Below, one piece after another: positions 8,138 through 15,174 of a stretch of DNA of 20,837 nt. The translations under genes were made by a program, and so were the position numbers. The DNA lies in the IMG/VR virus record IMGVR_UViG_3300025383_000128, positions 1-20,837 of that record. One strand, written 5' to 3'. The DNA comes from a virus. The notes under the pieces are model-generated. The model worked only from the letters and a program-made list of their open reading frames with translations, searched no databases and was not told where the DNA came from. The first letter of the stretch is position 1; each line of letters opens with the position of its first letter.

Positions 8138-9447
8138 AAGTATTATTAATTGACCCAGCTGGTGCCTTTGTAGACTTTGGTATTAAATGCCAAAATGCAA
8201 GGCATGAAGTAAAACAATGGATAAGAAAAGTACCAGGTCATGATGACTCTAAAATAGGTCAAGGACTTGTTCCTAGAATCTATAACTGGCGTTTGTATAT
8301 GGACTGGGCAGATATCATTGTCCTATCAGATAATGCTTATGAGAACCGTGATTTAGAGAAATACTTTAAACAAGGCTATCCTATTCTAGGTGCTAATGAC
8401 TTAATGTCAGATCTAGAACTTAATCGTGGATTTGGTCAAGATATATTAGAAAAAGCTGGTCTAGACATTATACCATCTATGACTTTCAAAGACTATAATG
8501 AAGCTATAGATCATGTTAAGAACAACCCTGTTCGTTATGTATCTAAACCTTCTGGTGATGCTGACAAAGCTTTAAGTTATGTTTCTAAATCTGCTGCTGA
8601 TATGATATTCATGTTAGAGAGATGGAAATCTAAGGGTAAAGTTAAGATGCCATTCATCTTACAAGAGTTTGTCCCTGGTATTGAAGTTGCAGTGGGTTCA
8701 TGGATTGGTAAAGGTGGATTCTCTAAACACATTACAGAGAACTTTGAGTTTAAGAAATTAATGCCTGGTAATTTCGGTGTTAACACTGGTGAAATGGGTA
8801 CTGTTCTTAAATATGTTAAAGAATCTAACCTATTCAAAGAAACATTAGGTAAACTAGAAGATTATTTATGCTATAACAACTATCATGGTTATGTAGACCT
8901 TGCATTTATTATTGATGATACAGGTAGCCCTAGACCACTAGAATGGACTGTAAGACCAGGTTGGCCTTTATTTAATATTCAGTCAGCTTTACATAAGGGT
9001 GATCCAGTAGAATGGATGTTAGACCTTATTAATGGTAAAGATACATTGAAAGTAATGGATAAACATGCTGTGGGTGTTGTAGCAGCTATTCCTGACTTCC
9101 CATTTACTAAATCAACAGGACGTGATCCTTCAGGATATCCTATCTATGGTTTAGAAGAAGTTATGGATGATGTTCATTTATGTGAAGTTATGGTGGGTAA
9201 AGCACCTGTTATGAAAGAGGATAAAATAGTTGAAGAAGAACATATTGTCAGTGCTGGTGATTATATACTTGTCGCTACGGGTACTGGGTCTGATATTTGT
9301 AGTGCTGCTAGAAAAGCTTATGAAGTCATTGACCAAATAAATGTTCCGAATAGTTTAATTGTTCGTGATGACATTGGTGAAAGACTTGAAAAAGAACTTC
9401 CTAAATTACAGAAATATGGTTATTGCACAGACTTTAAATACGAATGA
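8134..9447 (+). CDS. PurD-like ATP-grasp ligase
   Basis: This 437-aa protein resembles phosphoribosylamine-glycine ligase (PurD) through most of its length. The PurD-like parts are a strand-turn MKVLLIDPAGAF at the start, an ATP-binding KPSGDADKA (K138), LQEFVPGIEVAVG (E178), NTGEMGTV (217-224, compare PurD NTGGMG), LEWTVRPGWPLF (269-280) and a final domain with VVAAIPDFP. PurD uses ATP to join phosphoribosylamine and glycine. Two features depart from it: the N-terminal GGREHA phosphate loop is missing, and the metal-binding E-x-N appears as E270-W-T272. The substrate may therefore differ. It is coupled by ATGA overlaps to the ejection protein before and the fibre-like protein after, so it is made late. 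A role in purine supply or in modifying a virion component is open. Confidence 0.7.
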   Translation: MKVLLIDPAGAFVDFGIKCQNARHEVKQWIRKVPGHDDSKIGQGLVPRIYNWRLYMDWADIIVLSDNAYENRDLEKYFKQGYPILGANDLMSDLELNRGFGQDILEKAGLDIIPSMTFKDYNEAIDHVKNNPVRYVSKPSGDADKALSYVSKSAADMIFMLERWKSKGKVKMPFILQEFVPGIEVAVGSWIGKGGFSKHITENFEFKKLMPGNFGVNTGEMGTVLKYVKESNLFKETLGKLEDYLCYNNYHGYVDLAFIIDDTGSPRPLEWTVRPGWPLFNIQSALHKGDPVEWMLDLINGKDTLKVMDKHAVGVVAAIPDFPFTKSTGRDPSGYPIYGLEEVMDDVHLCEVMVGKAPVMKEDKIVEEEHIVSAGDYILVATGTGSDICSAARKAYEVIDQINVPNSLIVRDDIGERLEKELPKLQKYGYCTDFKYE

Positions 9448-9875
9448 CAACTCCTAGTATAACCCCTATACCATTACTTCCAGTATCAGATGTTCATCAA
9501 TGGAGAGAATGGTTCTACCAAGTATCTCAACTTACTGGTACTCATAACTCACTTGTAGGATTACAAGGTGGTAATTCGTCTACTGGTGAATACTATCATG
9601 TGACAGCTACTGAACATAGCTATTTATCTAATTATACACTTCCTGTTCAAACTATTACTGTAGGTGCTAGTCCTTTTACTTATCAGAATACTACTAATGG
9701 TAATGCTGATGTTATTATCAATGGTGGTACTGTATCCTTAGTAAACTTTTCTAGAGATAATAGTAATTTCTATACAACAGCAACTGCAACTAACACTATA
9801 CTAAGACTTAGCCCTAATGATTATGTTCAAGTAACATATAGTGCAGCTCCAACTATGGTACTCGTTCCCCGATGA
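9444..9875 (+). CDS. tail-fibre-like structural protein
   Basis: This 143-aa protein has an N-terminal Pro-rich start, a helix (HQWREWFYQVSQLTG), and LVGLQGGNSSTGEYYHVTATE (shortened here to LQGGNSSTGEYYHVT). The LQGG...YYHLT pattern is common in phage fibre and baseplate-type proteins. The C-terminal 80 residues are Thr/Asn-rich beta sequence ending in TMVLVPR. It is far shorter than a typical fibre, so it may be a small appendage or a trimerising adaptor. It overlaps the ATP-grasp gene before it and the endolysin after it by ATGA, consistent with one late transcript. Function is inferred from motif and context. Confidence 0.55.
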   Translation: MTTPSITPIPLLPVSDVHQWREWFYQVSQLTGTHNSLVGLQGGNSSTGEYYHVTATEHSYLSNYTLPVQTITVGASPFTYQNTTNGNADVIINGGTVSLVNFSRDNSNFYTTATATNTILRLSPNDYVQVTYSAAPTMVLVPR

Positions 9876-10306
9876 AAACTTCTGAAACTGGTATTGCTTT
9901 AATTAAAGCTTTTGAAGGTTTTAGTGCTACTCCTTATAAAGATGTAGCAGGACTATTAACTATTGGGTATGGTCATCTAATATTACCAGGTGAAGTATTT
10001 GGTGCTATTAGTTCTATGGAAGCTGATCTTCTTATGAGAAAAGATGTAGCAGAAAAAGCAGAACGCTTTGTAAATGATTTAGTTGAAGTACCTTTAAAAC
10101 AAAATGAGTTTGATGCTTTAGTATCATTCACATTTAATGTAGGAGGTGCTAACTTTAAGAAATCAACTCTATTGAAAGTGTTGAACGAAGGTAAAAAAGA
10201 AAACGTCCCTCAAGAACTGCTGAAGTGGGATTTTGCTGGCGGGCACCAATCCGATGCAATTCTCAAGAGACGTCAAAAAGAGGCAAGGCTCTTTAGTTTG
10301 AATTAG
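9872..10306 (+). CDS. GH24 endolysin (T4-type lysozyme / muramidase)
   Basis: This 144-aa protein is a complete phage lysozyme of glycoside hydrolase family 24, cutting the MurNAc-GlcNAc bond of peptidoglycan at lysis. FEGF contains the catalytic E15. The exact family spacing follows: E15, then D24 in YKD and T30 in LLTIGYGH. Later family marks are FDALVSFTFNVGG and the C-terminal ILKRRQKEARLF. There is no signal peptide or signal-anchor, so release should depend on a holin, for which the gene at 79 is the candidate. It is the last gene of the rightward operon. The stop codon overlaps the stop of a leftward gene by 3 bases. Confidence 0.92.
   Translation: MKTSETGIALIKAFEGFSATPYKDVAGLLTIGYGHLILPGEVFGAISSMEADLLMRKDVAEKAERFVNDLVEVPLKQNEFDALVSFTFNVGGANFKKSTLLKVLNEGKKENVPQELLKWDFAGGHQSDAILKRRQKEARLFSLN
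10277..10294 (-). terminator. candidate terminator hairpin for the leftward operon
   Basis: On the - strand the sequence reads AAAGAG-CCTTGC-CTCTTT followed by TTG, giving a 6-bp stem with a 6-nt loop and a short U run. It sits just past the last leftward stop codon (10303), but inside the endolysin coding sequence. The stem is AT-rich and therefore weak. Confidence 0.3.
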
Positions 10307-10449
10307 CCTTTAATGTAGGCTAGAACATCATCAAATGATGTAAACACACTAATGGTTTGTTCAGGACGTTCTTGACCAAATGCTGTCTTTTGAACATTAA
10401 CTACAAAACCATTGTCTACCTTATTAATTACGATTGATGCAAAGTTCAT
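10303..10449 (-). CDS. hypothetical 48-aa protein
   Basis: This small gene encodes 48 residues: MNFASIVINKVDNGFVVNVQ at the start, then KTAFGQERPEQTISVFTSFDDVLAYIKG in two parts, KTAFGQERPEQ and TISVFTSFDDVLAYIKG. It looks like a small beta-beta-alpha fold: two strands, then a terminal helix with the DDVLAYI pattern common in small phage proteins. A textbook AGGAGA ribosome site stands 5 nt before the ATG. It is the last leftward gene and its TAA lies at 10303-10305, overlapping the endolysin TAG. No function is recognised. The strong SD and protein-like composition are the reasons for calling it. Confidence 0.7.
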   Translation of the reverse strand: MNFASIVINKVDNGFVVNVQKTAFGQERPEQTISVFTSFDDVLAYIKG

Positions 10450-10462
10450 ACTTTCTCCTTTT

Positions 10463-10606
10463 CTAGTTTAACGAAATTACTAATCTTATAATGAATAGTT
10501 CAATTGTCAAATAGTTCTTGTTTTCACCATTTTCAAAAACCTCTGACGAATTGACTAATTCAAATCCTAGACCTACTCCACAAATAGGGTGACAAGTGAT
10601 GTGCAT
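10463..10606 (-). CDS. hypothetical 47-aa protein
   Basis: This small reading frame encodes 47 residues. They begin MHITCHPICGVGLGFELVN and end NYLTIELFIIRLVISLN. The GLGFE...YLTIELFII pattern of alternating hydrophobic strands resembles small phage proteins often found in early operons. It starts within the TAA of the RNR gene (TAATG), so translation is probably coupled. The frame fills the whole interval between the RNR and the 48-aa gene, arguing for real coding. Two Cys and two His lie near the start (H2, C5, H6, C9), but there is no complete zinc site to claim. Function unknown. Confidence 0.6.
   Translation of the reverse strand: MHITCHPICGVGLGFELVNSSEVFENGENKNYLTIELFIIRLVISLN
10483..10510 (-). 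promoter_or_regulatory. possible promoter before the last leftward gene
   Basis: On the - strand TTGACA (10505-10510) and TAAGAT (10483-10488) are 16 nt apart. The -35 is perfect and the -10 matches 4 of 6. It lies inside the 47-aa reading frame, so coding constraint could explain it. If active it would drive only the 48-aa gene. Confidence 0.3.
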
Positions 10607-12486
10607 TATATCTCACATACTCCTGCTACACAGGCTAGGGTCTGTGCTCCCTCTGTATTATCATCCTTCTCTACCAGTTCTTCCCAATTGATATCACCTG
10701 GCATTTTAGATGCTAATTCTTTATATTGCTCTTCTGTTATATCCTCATAAGGAGCTTGTTGATATGTATGGTTTGAATGAGGAAGGAATGAGATTCCTGA
10801 TACTTCATCAAAATGTCTCCATACCCATGCACCTACATCAGGCCATTCACAATCCTTAACAGTGATAGTTACTGAAGGTTTATGTTCACACCAATATCTT
10901 TGATATTCTAACCACAACTTTAATTGCTCTAAGGCAGTCATATCATTTCTAGTGATAGCTCCCTTAGGTGCTTTCATCGGAAACGAGAAAACAGCTGTCG
11001 AATCTGGCCTAAATACTTCATCTTCCACTGGAAAGCCTTTTTCCTTGAGGAACGAGTATACAGGATCCTTTTTATCAATTCGTACCCTTCTAATATAATG
11101 AGCATTGTGTCTAGCATGAATGCCACTAGCACTGTCCACCAACTGGCTGACTGTACCTGAAGGCTTAACACAAGTGATAGAAGCAGAAGGAGCAACACCA
11201 AGTTTTTTAGAAAGTTCTTCGTTTGTTTTTCTCGCTGCATCTCTTAACCTTTCTAACATTCTAGGATCAGGTTTACTTGTTAACTTACAATCCATGATAC
11301 CTGTTAATGAAACTCCTAATAATCTTTCTTCTTCAGTATTCTTTTTCCATTCCTCACTTAGAAATTGGAAGCTGGTGAGAGTGGACTGAATTGTACCGAG
11401 TATTGTAGCGAGGGACACTTTATGAGCCAAGGTAGATTCGGTATCGTCCCCCCGTACAACCACTTCCGTAAGATTGCAGAATTGTTTATCACGGAGGATA
11501 ATTTCTGAGCATGGATTGGTGCCATAGCTGAGAAGCGGATCTCGTCTCCCCCATTTTCCTGCTTGAGCCTGAGAAGCAACACGATTAAAGATTCCTCGTT
11601 CACCTGATTTTGACTTAACCAAAGCGAGCCATTCTTCCATGAAAGTTTCAGAATCGGGTCTTTCGGTGTAGGCCACACTGTTGTTGGCAAGTCCTCGGTA
11701 AGGGTAATCGTTATACCAGGCTCCTGATTTTGCATCTCGCATCCTTTTATCTGTTAAGTTACTCAAAGAGATTAGAGCAGATCGTCTTACACCACCTACT
11801 ACAACAATCTCACCAATCATACACATAATATCGTGTACTTCTAAACTGTTTAGTTTTCTTCCTGCTGATCCTTTAGCCGTGTGTATTGTGAACTCAAACA
11901 ACTTACGCAATGGGTCTGGTCCAGAAGCTCTGCCACCAAAGGTTTTAAGTCTCGCACCAGATGGTCGAACCCGTGAGTAGTCAATCTTAGGAACATCTCC
12001 CTCCCACAAAGAGGACAATAGTTTTTTGAATGCTTTTGCCCATCCGAGTTTAGAGTCTCCAACCACGATGACATCATCTACCTCCTTAAATGTAGCAGGT
12101 AATGGAGGAAGCTTATCAATCTCTTGTCTCTCACAAGAGAATCCTACACCAGTACCATTCATTAAAATATAAAGAGCTTCTGAGAATGCTCTCTTGTTAT
12201 TGATAGCTAGATAAGAACAGTTGTATGCTGATATGTTATCTCTATCACATGCTTCACCTGCGGTCATTAATAGACGCATTGAAGGCATCACTTCTAGATT
12301 CGTAATAGCATCTTGAAGTTGTTTATATGTAGCATCATCTACTTTACCATCTGTTTTAGTCTTTAAATAAGAGATTAAACGTGCAACTGTTTCTTCCCAA
12401 GACTCTCGTCTACCTTGTTCTTCAATATAACGAGCATATCTGCTTTTATGGATAAACTTACTGTAGTTCGTCAATTTCGTAGTCAT
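10606..12486 (-). CDS. class II (adenosylcobalamin-dependent) ribonucleotide reductase, monomeric RTPR type
   Basis: This 626-aa enzyme reduces ribonucleotides to deoxyribonucleotides for phage DNA synthesis. Visible marks are C90 in YNCSYLAINN (first redox Cys), GTGVGFS (111-117), the active-site loop NPCSEI (C326 thiyl-radical Cys, E328) and C337 in FCNLTEV (second redox Cys). The Pro-Ser-Gly-Thr phosphate loop is CVKPSGTVSQL, and the tail C619-VAGV-C624 is the reducing shuttle pair. The absence of any small subunit or activase gene nearby and the similarity to the Lactobacillus RTPR layout point to class II, using vitamin B12 coenzyme. It is shorter than bacterial RTPR (about 740 aa), as is common in phages. 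It overlaps the small gene upstream by 29 nt and the one downstream by TAATG. Confidence 0.9.
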   Translation of the reverse strand: MTTKLTNYSKFIHKSRYARYIEEQGRRESWEETVARLISYLKTKTDGKVDDATYKQLQDAITNLEVMPSMRLLMTAGEACDRDNISAYNCSYLAINNKRAFSEALYILMNGTGVGFSCERQEIDKLPPLPATFKEVDDVIVVGDSKLGWAKAFKKLLSSLWEGDVPKIDYSRVRPSGARLKTFGGRASGPDPLRKLFEFTIHTAKGSAGRKLNSLEVHDIMCMIGEIVVVGGVRRSALISLSNLTDKRMRDAKSGAWYNDYPYRGLANNSVAYTERPDSETFMEEWLALVKSKSGERGIFNRVASQAQAGKWGRRDPLLSYGTNPCSEIILRDKQFCNLTEVVVRGDDTESTLAHKVSLATILGTIQSTLTSFQFLSEEWKKNTEEERLLGVSLTGIMDCKLTSKPDPRMLERLRDAARKTNEELSKKLGVAPSASITCVKPSGTVSQLVDSASGIHARHNAHYIRRVRIDKKDPVYSFLKEKGFPVEDEVFRPDSTAVFSFPMKAPKGAITRNDMTALEQLKLWLEYQRYWCEHKPSVTITVKDCEWPDVGAWVWRHFDEVSGISFLPHSNHTYQQAPYEDITEEQYKELASKMPGDINWEELVEKDDNTEGAQTLACVAGVCEI

Positions 12487-12652
12487 TTTCTATCTCTTTC
12501 ATTAGTTTATCATAGTTATCTTCAATAAAGTCTTCAAACCTATTTACTAGATCATAAGAGTTAATACTAAGTAATTCTAAAAGAGTGATCTCATCTAATC
12601 TTTCAGCTAATCTCTCTTTTAATTCTTCTAAGGTCAACATCTTATGTTCCAT
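12458..12652 (-). CDS. hypothetical acidic 64-aa protein
   Basis: This 64-residue, strongly acidic helical protein starts MEHKMLTLEELKERLAERLD and ends in EIENDYEIDELQ. The TLEELKERLAERLDEITLLELL pattern suggests an amphipathic helix, possibly a dimerising one. It overlaps the RNR start by 29 nt and the preceding 53-aa gene by 11 nt. An inner ATG at codon 5 (12640) is an alternative start. Small acidic proteins of this kind occur widely in phage early regions, sometimes as inhibitors of host proteins, but nothing specific is recognisable here. Confidence 0.6.
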   Translation of the reverse strand: MEHKMLTLEELKERLAERLDEITLLELLSINSYDLVNRFEDFIEDNYDKLMKEIENDYEIDELQ

Positions 12653-12803
12653 CTTTCTTTAAGTAATCAGGTATACCACCCTTATTTTCATCAAACAATG
12701 GCTTGACAACAAGACCCTCTAGCATAGCCACTCTTTCGTAAGCACTATCCATAGAAGGAGCTTCATCCACCCATTCTCTTTCATCTTCCGTTAGTTTTCG
12801 CAT
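12642..12803 (-). CDS. hypothetical 53-aa protein
   Basis: This small gene lies between the DUF3310 gene and the 64-aa gene and encodes 53 residues. It starts MRKLTEDEREWVDEAPSMDS, continues AYERVAMLEGLVVKPLFDE and ends NKGGIPDYLKKDGT. It is helical and acidic in the first half. It overlaps both neighbours (by 23 nt and 11 nt), typical of this densely packed operon. A GGA element lies about 9 nt before the ATG. No function is recognised. The frame explains an interval that would otherwise be an unusual gap. Confidence 0.55.
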   Translation of the reverse strand: MRKLTEDEREWVDEAPSMDSAYERVAMLEGLVVKPLFDENKGGIPDYLKKDGT

Positions 12804-13008
12804 TTTTAGATTCCAATTCTATAAGTAATTCGGCAAAGTGAATAATCTTTTCTAAATCTTTAATACCACCTTTATCTTTCCAGCGAGTAGCATACTTAAT
12901 AATGCAACCTTCAATAAAAGGTACTTTATTAGCATGGTTATATTCTGCTGGTTGTATTACTAACTTTTTGTAATGATCTCCATCTACCTGTTTACTTAAT
13001 GCACTCAT
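12781..13008 (-). CDS. DUF3310 family protein
   Basis: This 75-aa protein matches the DUF3310 pattern: DHYKKLVIQPAEYNHAN, then FIEGCIIKYATRWKDKGG, then DLEKIIHFAELLIEL. The family is widespread in phages, sometimes fused to nucleotide kinases, and its biochemical role is not established. It follows the 3'-5' exonuclease gene by 21 nt. A TATAAT box stands exactly 6 nt before the ATG and no well-placed ribosome site is visible (an AAGGA lies about 17 nt upstream). The gene may be read from a leaderless transcript or by coupling. Confidence 0.8.
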   Translation of the reverse strand: MSALSKQVDGDHYKKLVIQPAEYNHANKVPFIEGCIIKYATRWKDKGGIKDLEKIIHFAELLIELESKNAKTNGR

Positions 13009-13014
13009 ACTATT

Positions 13015-13043
13015 ATTATACCATCCTTTTTAAACATTTACAA
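13015..13043 (-). promoter_or_regulatory. sigma70-like promoter before DUF3310 and the RNR cluster
   Basis: On the - strand TTGTAA (13038-13043) and TATAAT (13015-13020) are 17 nt apart with a TGG extension of the -10. The predicted start point falls on or next to the ATG at 13008. It could give independent expression of DUF3310, the two small genes and the RNR. Confidence 0.5.
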
Positions 13044-13776
13044 GCTTTAATGAGCCTTTTTCTTTAAGATTCTTATTATCTCTAAACCAATTACCACAGG
13101 CTCTACATTGATAGCGTTGGTATTTACCAGCAGATGTCAAATTATAGCCTCGTCTTTGGAAGTTCTTAGAAGAACAAGTAGGACAGCATAAGTCAGTACC
13201 TTCAACTAGGTTACGGTTAAGATGATTCTTGATCCATGGCTTAAATCGTTCATACACCTTCTCTAAGAGGATTACATCATTCTTATTGTATTCCTCCATC
13301 AACTTCCATGCTTTTGGAATACCTGCCATACATTGAACCCATAACTCATGACCACTATGTTCTGTTTTCTTACCCAAACCTAATGACTGTGCTACATAGT
13401 CTAGCTTGTTAGATACAAACCTAAATCTACCTTTAGCTACAGTCAATAAGTCAATCTCTTTAAACGGTGCTGGAGGAAACATACCATGTAATAGAAACTC
13501 TTTATTAAGACTTGGTATGTCAAAGCGTTTACCATTGTAGTGTATTACTGCATCAGCTTCGTCTAGAAGCTTATGGATGCCAGCTAACATCTTCTTATCA
13601 CCACTCTTCTTAACAGAGTCAAACATCATCTTCTTATCACCTAGCCATTTAGCGGCATAGCACATAACATAAGATGACTCTTGTAACTGATTGATGCCAA
13701 TGTTCTGATCCCAAATACCCCAAACATGTGCAACATTAGGAGCCATTTCAATATCTAATAATAATATTTTACTCAT
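13030..13776 (-). CDS. 3'-5' exonuclease (RNase H-like, DnaQ/PolB type) with C-terminal zinc ribbon
   Basis: This 248-aa protein has a DEDDy-type exonuclease domain in residues 1-185: D8 and E10 in LLLDIEMAP (ExoI), D86 in YNGKRFDIPSL (ExoII), and Y163/D167 in EEYNKNDVILL (ExoIII). These four acidic residues and the Tyr bind two metal ions in proofreading nucleases. Residues 197-230 form a zinc ribbon: C198-x2-C201 (CPTC) and C224-x2-C227 (CRAC), followed by a basic tail. The ribbon likely grips nucleic acid. It lies between the double dioxygenase and DUF3310 genes. It may trim DNA ends or process recombination intermediates, or supply proofreading to the split polymerase if that lacks its own exonuclease, which cannot be seen here. 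Confidence 0.85.
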   Translation of the reverse strand: MSKILLLDIEMAPNVAHVWGIWDQNIGINQLQESSYVMCYAAKWLGDKKMMFDSVKKSGDKKMLAGIHKLLDEADAVIHYNGKRFDIPSLNKEFLLHGMFPPAPFKEIDLLTVAKGRFRFVSNKLDYVAQSLGLGKKTEHSGHELWVQCMAGIPKAWKLMEEYNKNDVILLEKVYERFKPWIKNHLNRNLVEGTDLCCPTCSSKNFQRRGYNLTSAGKYQRYQCRACGNWFRDNKNLKEKGSLKLVNV

Positions 13777-13784
13777 TCTATCTC

Positions 13785-14939
13785 CTATTTAAAGTATGGA
13801 CCGACCATCCATGTTACTACTGTATATCTCATACCTTTTGTTACGGGTTCTACACCATGAAGCATAAAAGAAGGAAATACAATTATATCACCTTTAGCTT
13901 GTGGTGGGTATATCTTATCATGACCATTCATAATATAAAACTTACCACCTTCAAAGTCATCATTAAGAATAGCTAGTGCTGTAAGCTTACGAGTTTCTGT
14001 TCCATGTTGATGAAATGTATCTACATGAGCTTCGTACTTACCATTGACATCATACATAAGAAACTCTGTTTGATTAGAATGTGTTACATCAAACTTCCAA
14101 AAAGCATGGTTCATATTTAAAGCACAAGACGTTAAAGTAGCACCTATACCTTGGTTCATAGGTAATGGAAGTCTTAATACATTACGAATGTTAAGGTTGA
14201 TATTCTTTTCAGGGTCTCTACCTTCACCAATAAATGGTTGTTCTTTTTCTACTTCAGGTTTAGAATACTCTTCAATTAACTTATCACAGAAAGCATTTGA
14301 TACTGCCTTTTGCATAACATAAGCTACATCTAATTGAGGGTTTTGAGCTACAGGTTCACATATTGTTTTACTGATACCTAATGATTCTCGCTTGTCATAC
14401 TTCCATTCAGCATGAGGACCATCTTGATCTACATAGTGTAAGAATACTTGTGCTTGCCATTTACCTTCAGTATAAGGTTCACGCCAATGGTATTTATCCA
14501 TACCACGATACATTACAGCATCACCAACTTCCATTTTAATCTCAGAAGCACCTGACTTATCTTCTGCATCACCCATATATATAGGCCATACATCACCTTC
14601 AAATCCTAAGGTTAAAGTAGCACTGATTTCACAAGCAGGACGATCACGGTGTACTTTTAATTCTTCACCTTGAGTATCATATAATCTAGCATATGAATAA
14701 GTAGGGAATAAACGTAGGCCACTAGCCTTCTCAAAGTAAGGTGTTAAGTATTCAAGTAGTCTATCAAAGGCTTCAGCACCATGTACTGCTTCAGATAAAG
14801 GACATTGAGGATCATTGACTGTTTTGTTCTCTGCAACAAGTCTTTTAAGTTCTGTAGTAAGTTCTTCACAAGTATGTTTAGGCAAGAAGTCTTTTAGATG
14901 CACATACCCATTGTCTTTAAATAGCTCAACTGTGTTCAT
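13785..14939 (-). CDS. tandem 2-oxoglutarate/Fe(II) dioxygenase (two catalytic domains)
   Basis: This 384-aa protein contains two oxygenase domains in one chain. Domain 1 (about residues 1-175) has H97-R-D99 in KVHRDRP and H151 in YHWREPYTEGKW. Domain 2 (about 195-384) has H305-V-D307 in AHVDTFHQHG and H361 in FMLHGVEPVTKGMRYTVV, with R371 as the probable 2-oxoglutarate-binding Arg. The second domain resembles PKHD/PiuC-type prolyl hydroxylases. Both iron triads look intact. Enzymes of this class couple 2-oxoglutarate decarboxylation to hydroxylation of proteins, nucleic acids or small molecules. The substrate is unknown. It overlaps the DUF1289 gene upstream by 14 nt and precedes the exonuclease gene by 8 nt. 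Confidence 0.8.
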   Translation of the reverse strand: MNTVELFKDNGYVHLKDFLPKHTCEELTTELKRLVAENKTVNDPQCPLSEAVHGAEAFDRLLEYLTPYFEKASGLRLFPTYSYARLYDTQGEELKVHRDRPACEISATLTLGFEGDVWPIYMGDAEDKSGASEIKMEVGDAVMYRGMDKYHWREPYTEGKWQAQVFLHYVDQDGPHAEWKYDKRESLGISKTICEPVAQNPQLDVAYVMQKAVSNAFCDKLIEEYSKPEVEKEQPFIGEGRDPEKNINLNIRNVLRLPLPMNQGIGATLTSCALNMNHAFWKFDVTHSNQTEFLMYDVNGKYEAHVDTFHQHGTETRKLTALAILNDDFEGGKFYIMNGHDKIYPPQAKGDIIVFPSFMLHGVEPVTKGMRYTVVTWMVGPYFK

Positions 14940-15174
14940 TTTTAATCCTATCTAATACTTCCTGTTTAGTATTATTATTGTAATCATACCACTCTGTTAT
15001 CTCTCTAGTAGTTCTTTTACAACCTTTACATATACCTTCAATCAGAGTACATACACCAATGCAAGGACTCTCTACTTCTTTTTGCTTACCAAAAACTCTT
15101 TCCCAGCCTTCTTCAAACATTTCAGAGTTTGGTTTAGATTTAATCCAATCACCTGTTATATCATTCTTACTCAT
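14926..15174 (-). CDS. DUF1289-family cysteine-rich protein
   Basis: This 82-aa protein carries the DUF1289 signature SPCIGVCTLIEGICKGCKRT in residues 37-55, followed by the invariant TTREITEWYDYNN helix start. The four cysteines C38, C42, C49 and C52 are placed to hold an iron-sulfur cluster or zinc. The family is common in Proteobacteria as a small protein of unknown role, often next to dehydrogenases or hydroxylases, and is seldom discussed in phages. The first 36 residues are an extra polar extension. It overlaps the dioxygenase gene by 14 nt, so the two products may work together, for example by electron or metal supply; that link is inference. Confidence 0.8.
   Translation of the reverse strand: MSKNDITGDWIKSKPNSEMFEEGWERVFGKQKEVESPCIGVCTLIEGICKGCKRTTREITEWYDYNNNTKQEVLDRIKNEHS

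Noticed and set aside
10325-10341. Perfect 7-bp hairpin ACATCAT-CAA-ATGATGT after the endolysin, as a rightward terminator
   Set aside because: It is AT-rich, has no T run behind it and falls within the coding sequence of the 48-aa gene (Asp-Asp codons), so it is more likely chance.
11120-11389. Opposite-strand and other-frame reading frames inside the RNR gene (also 10974-11240, 11358-11735, 11850-12077)
   Set aside because: The RNR frame carries all catalytic motifs; these frames are low-complexity mirror products.
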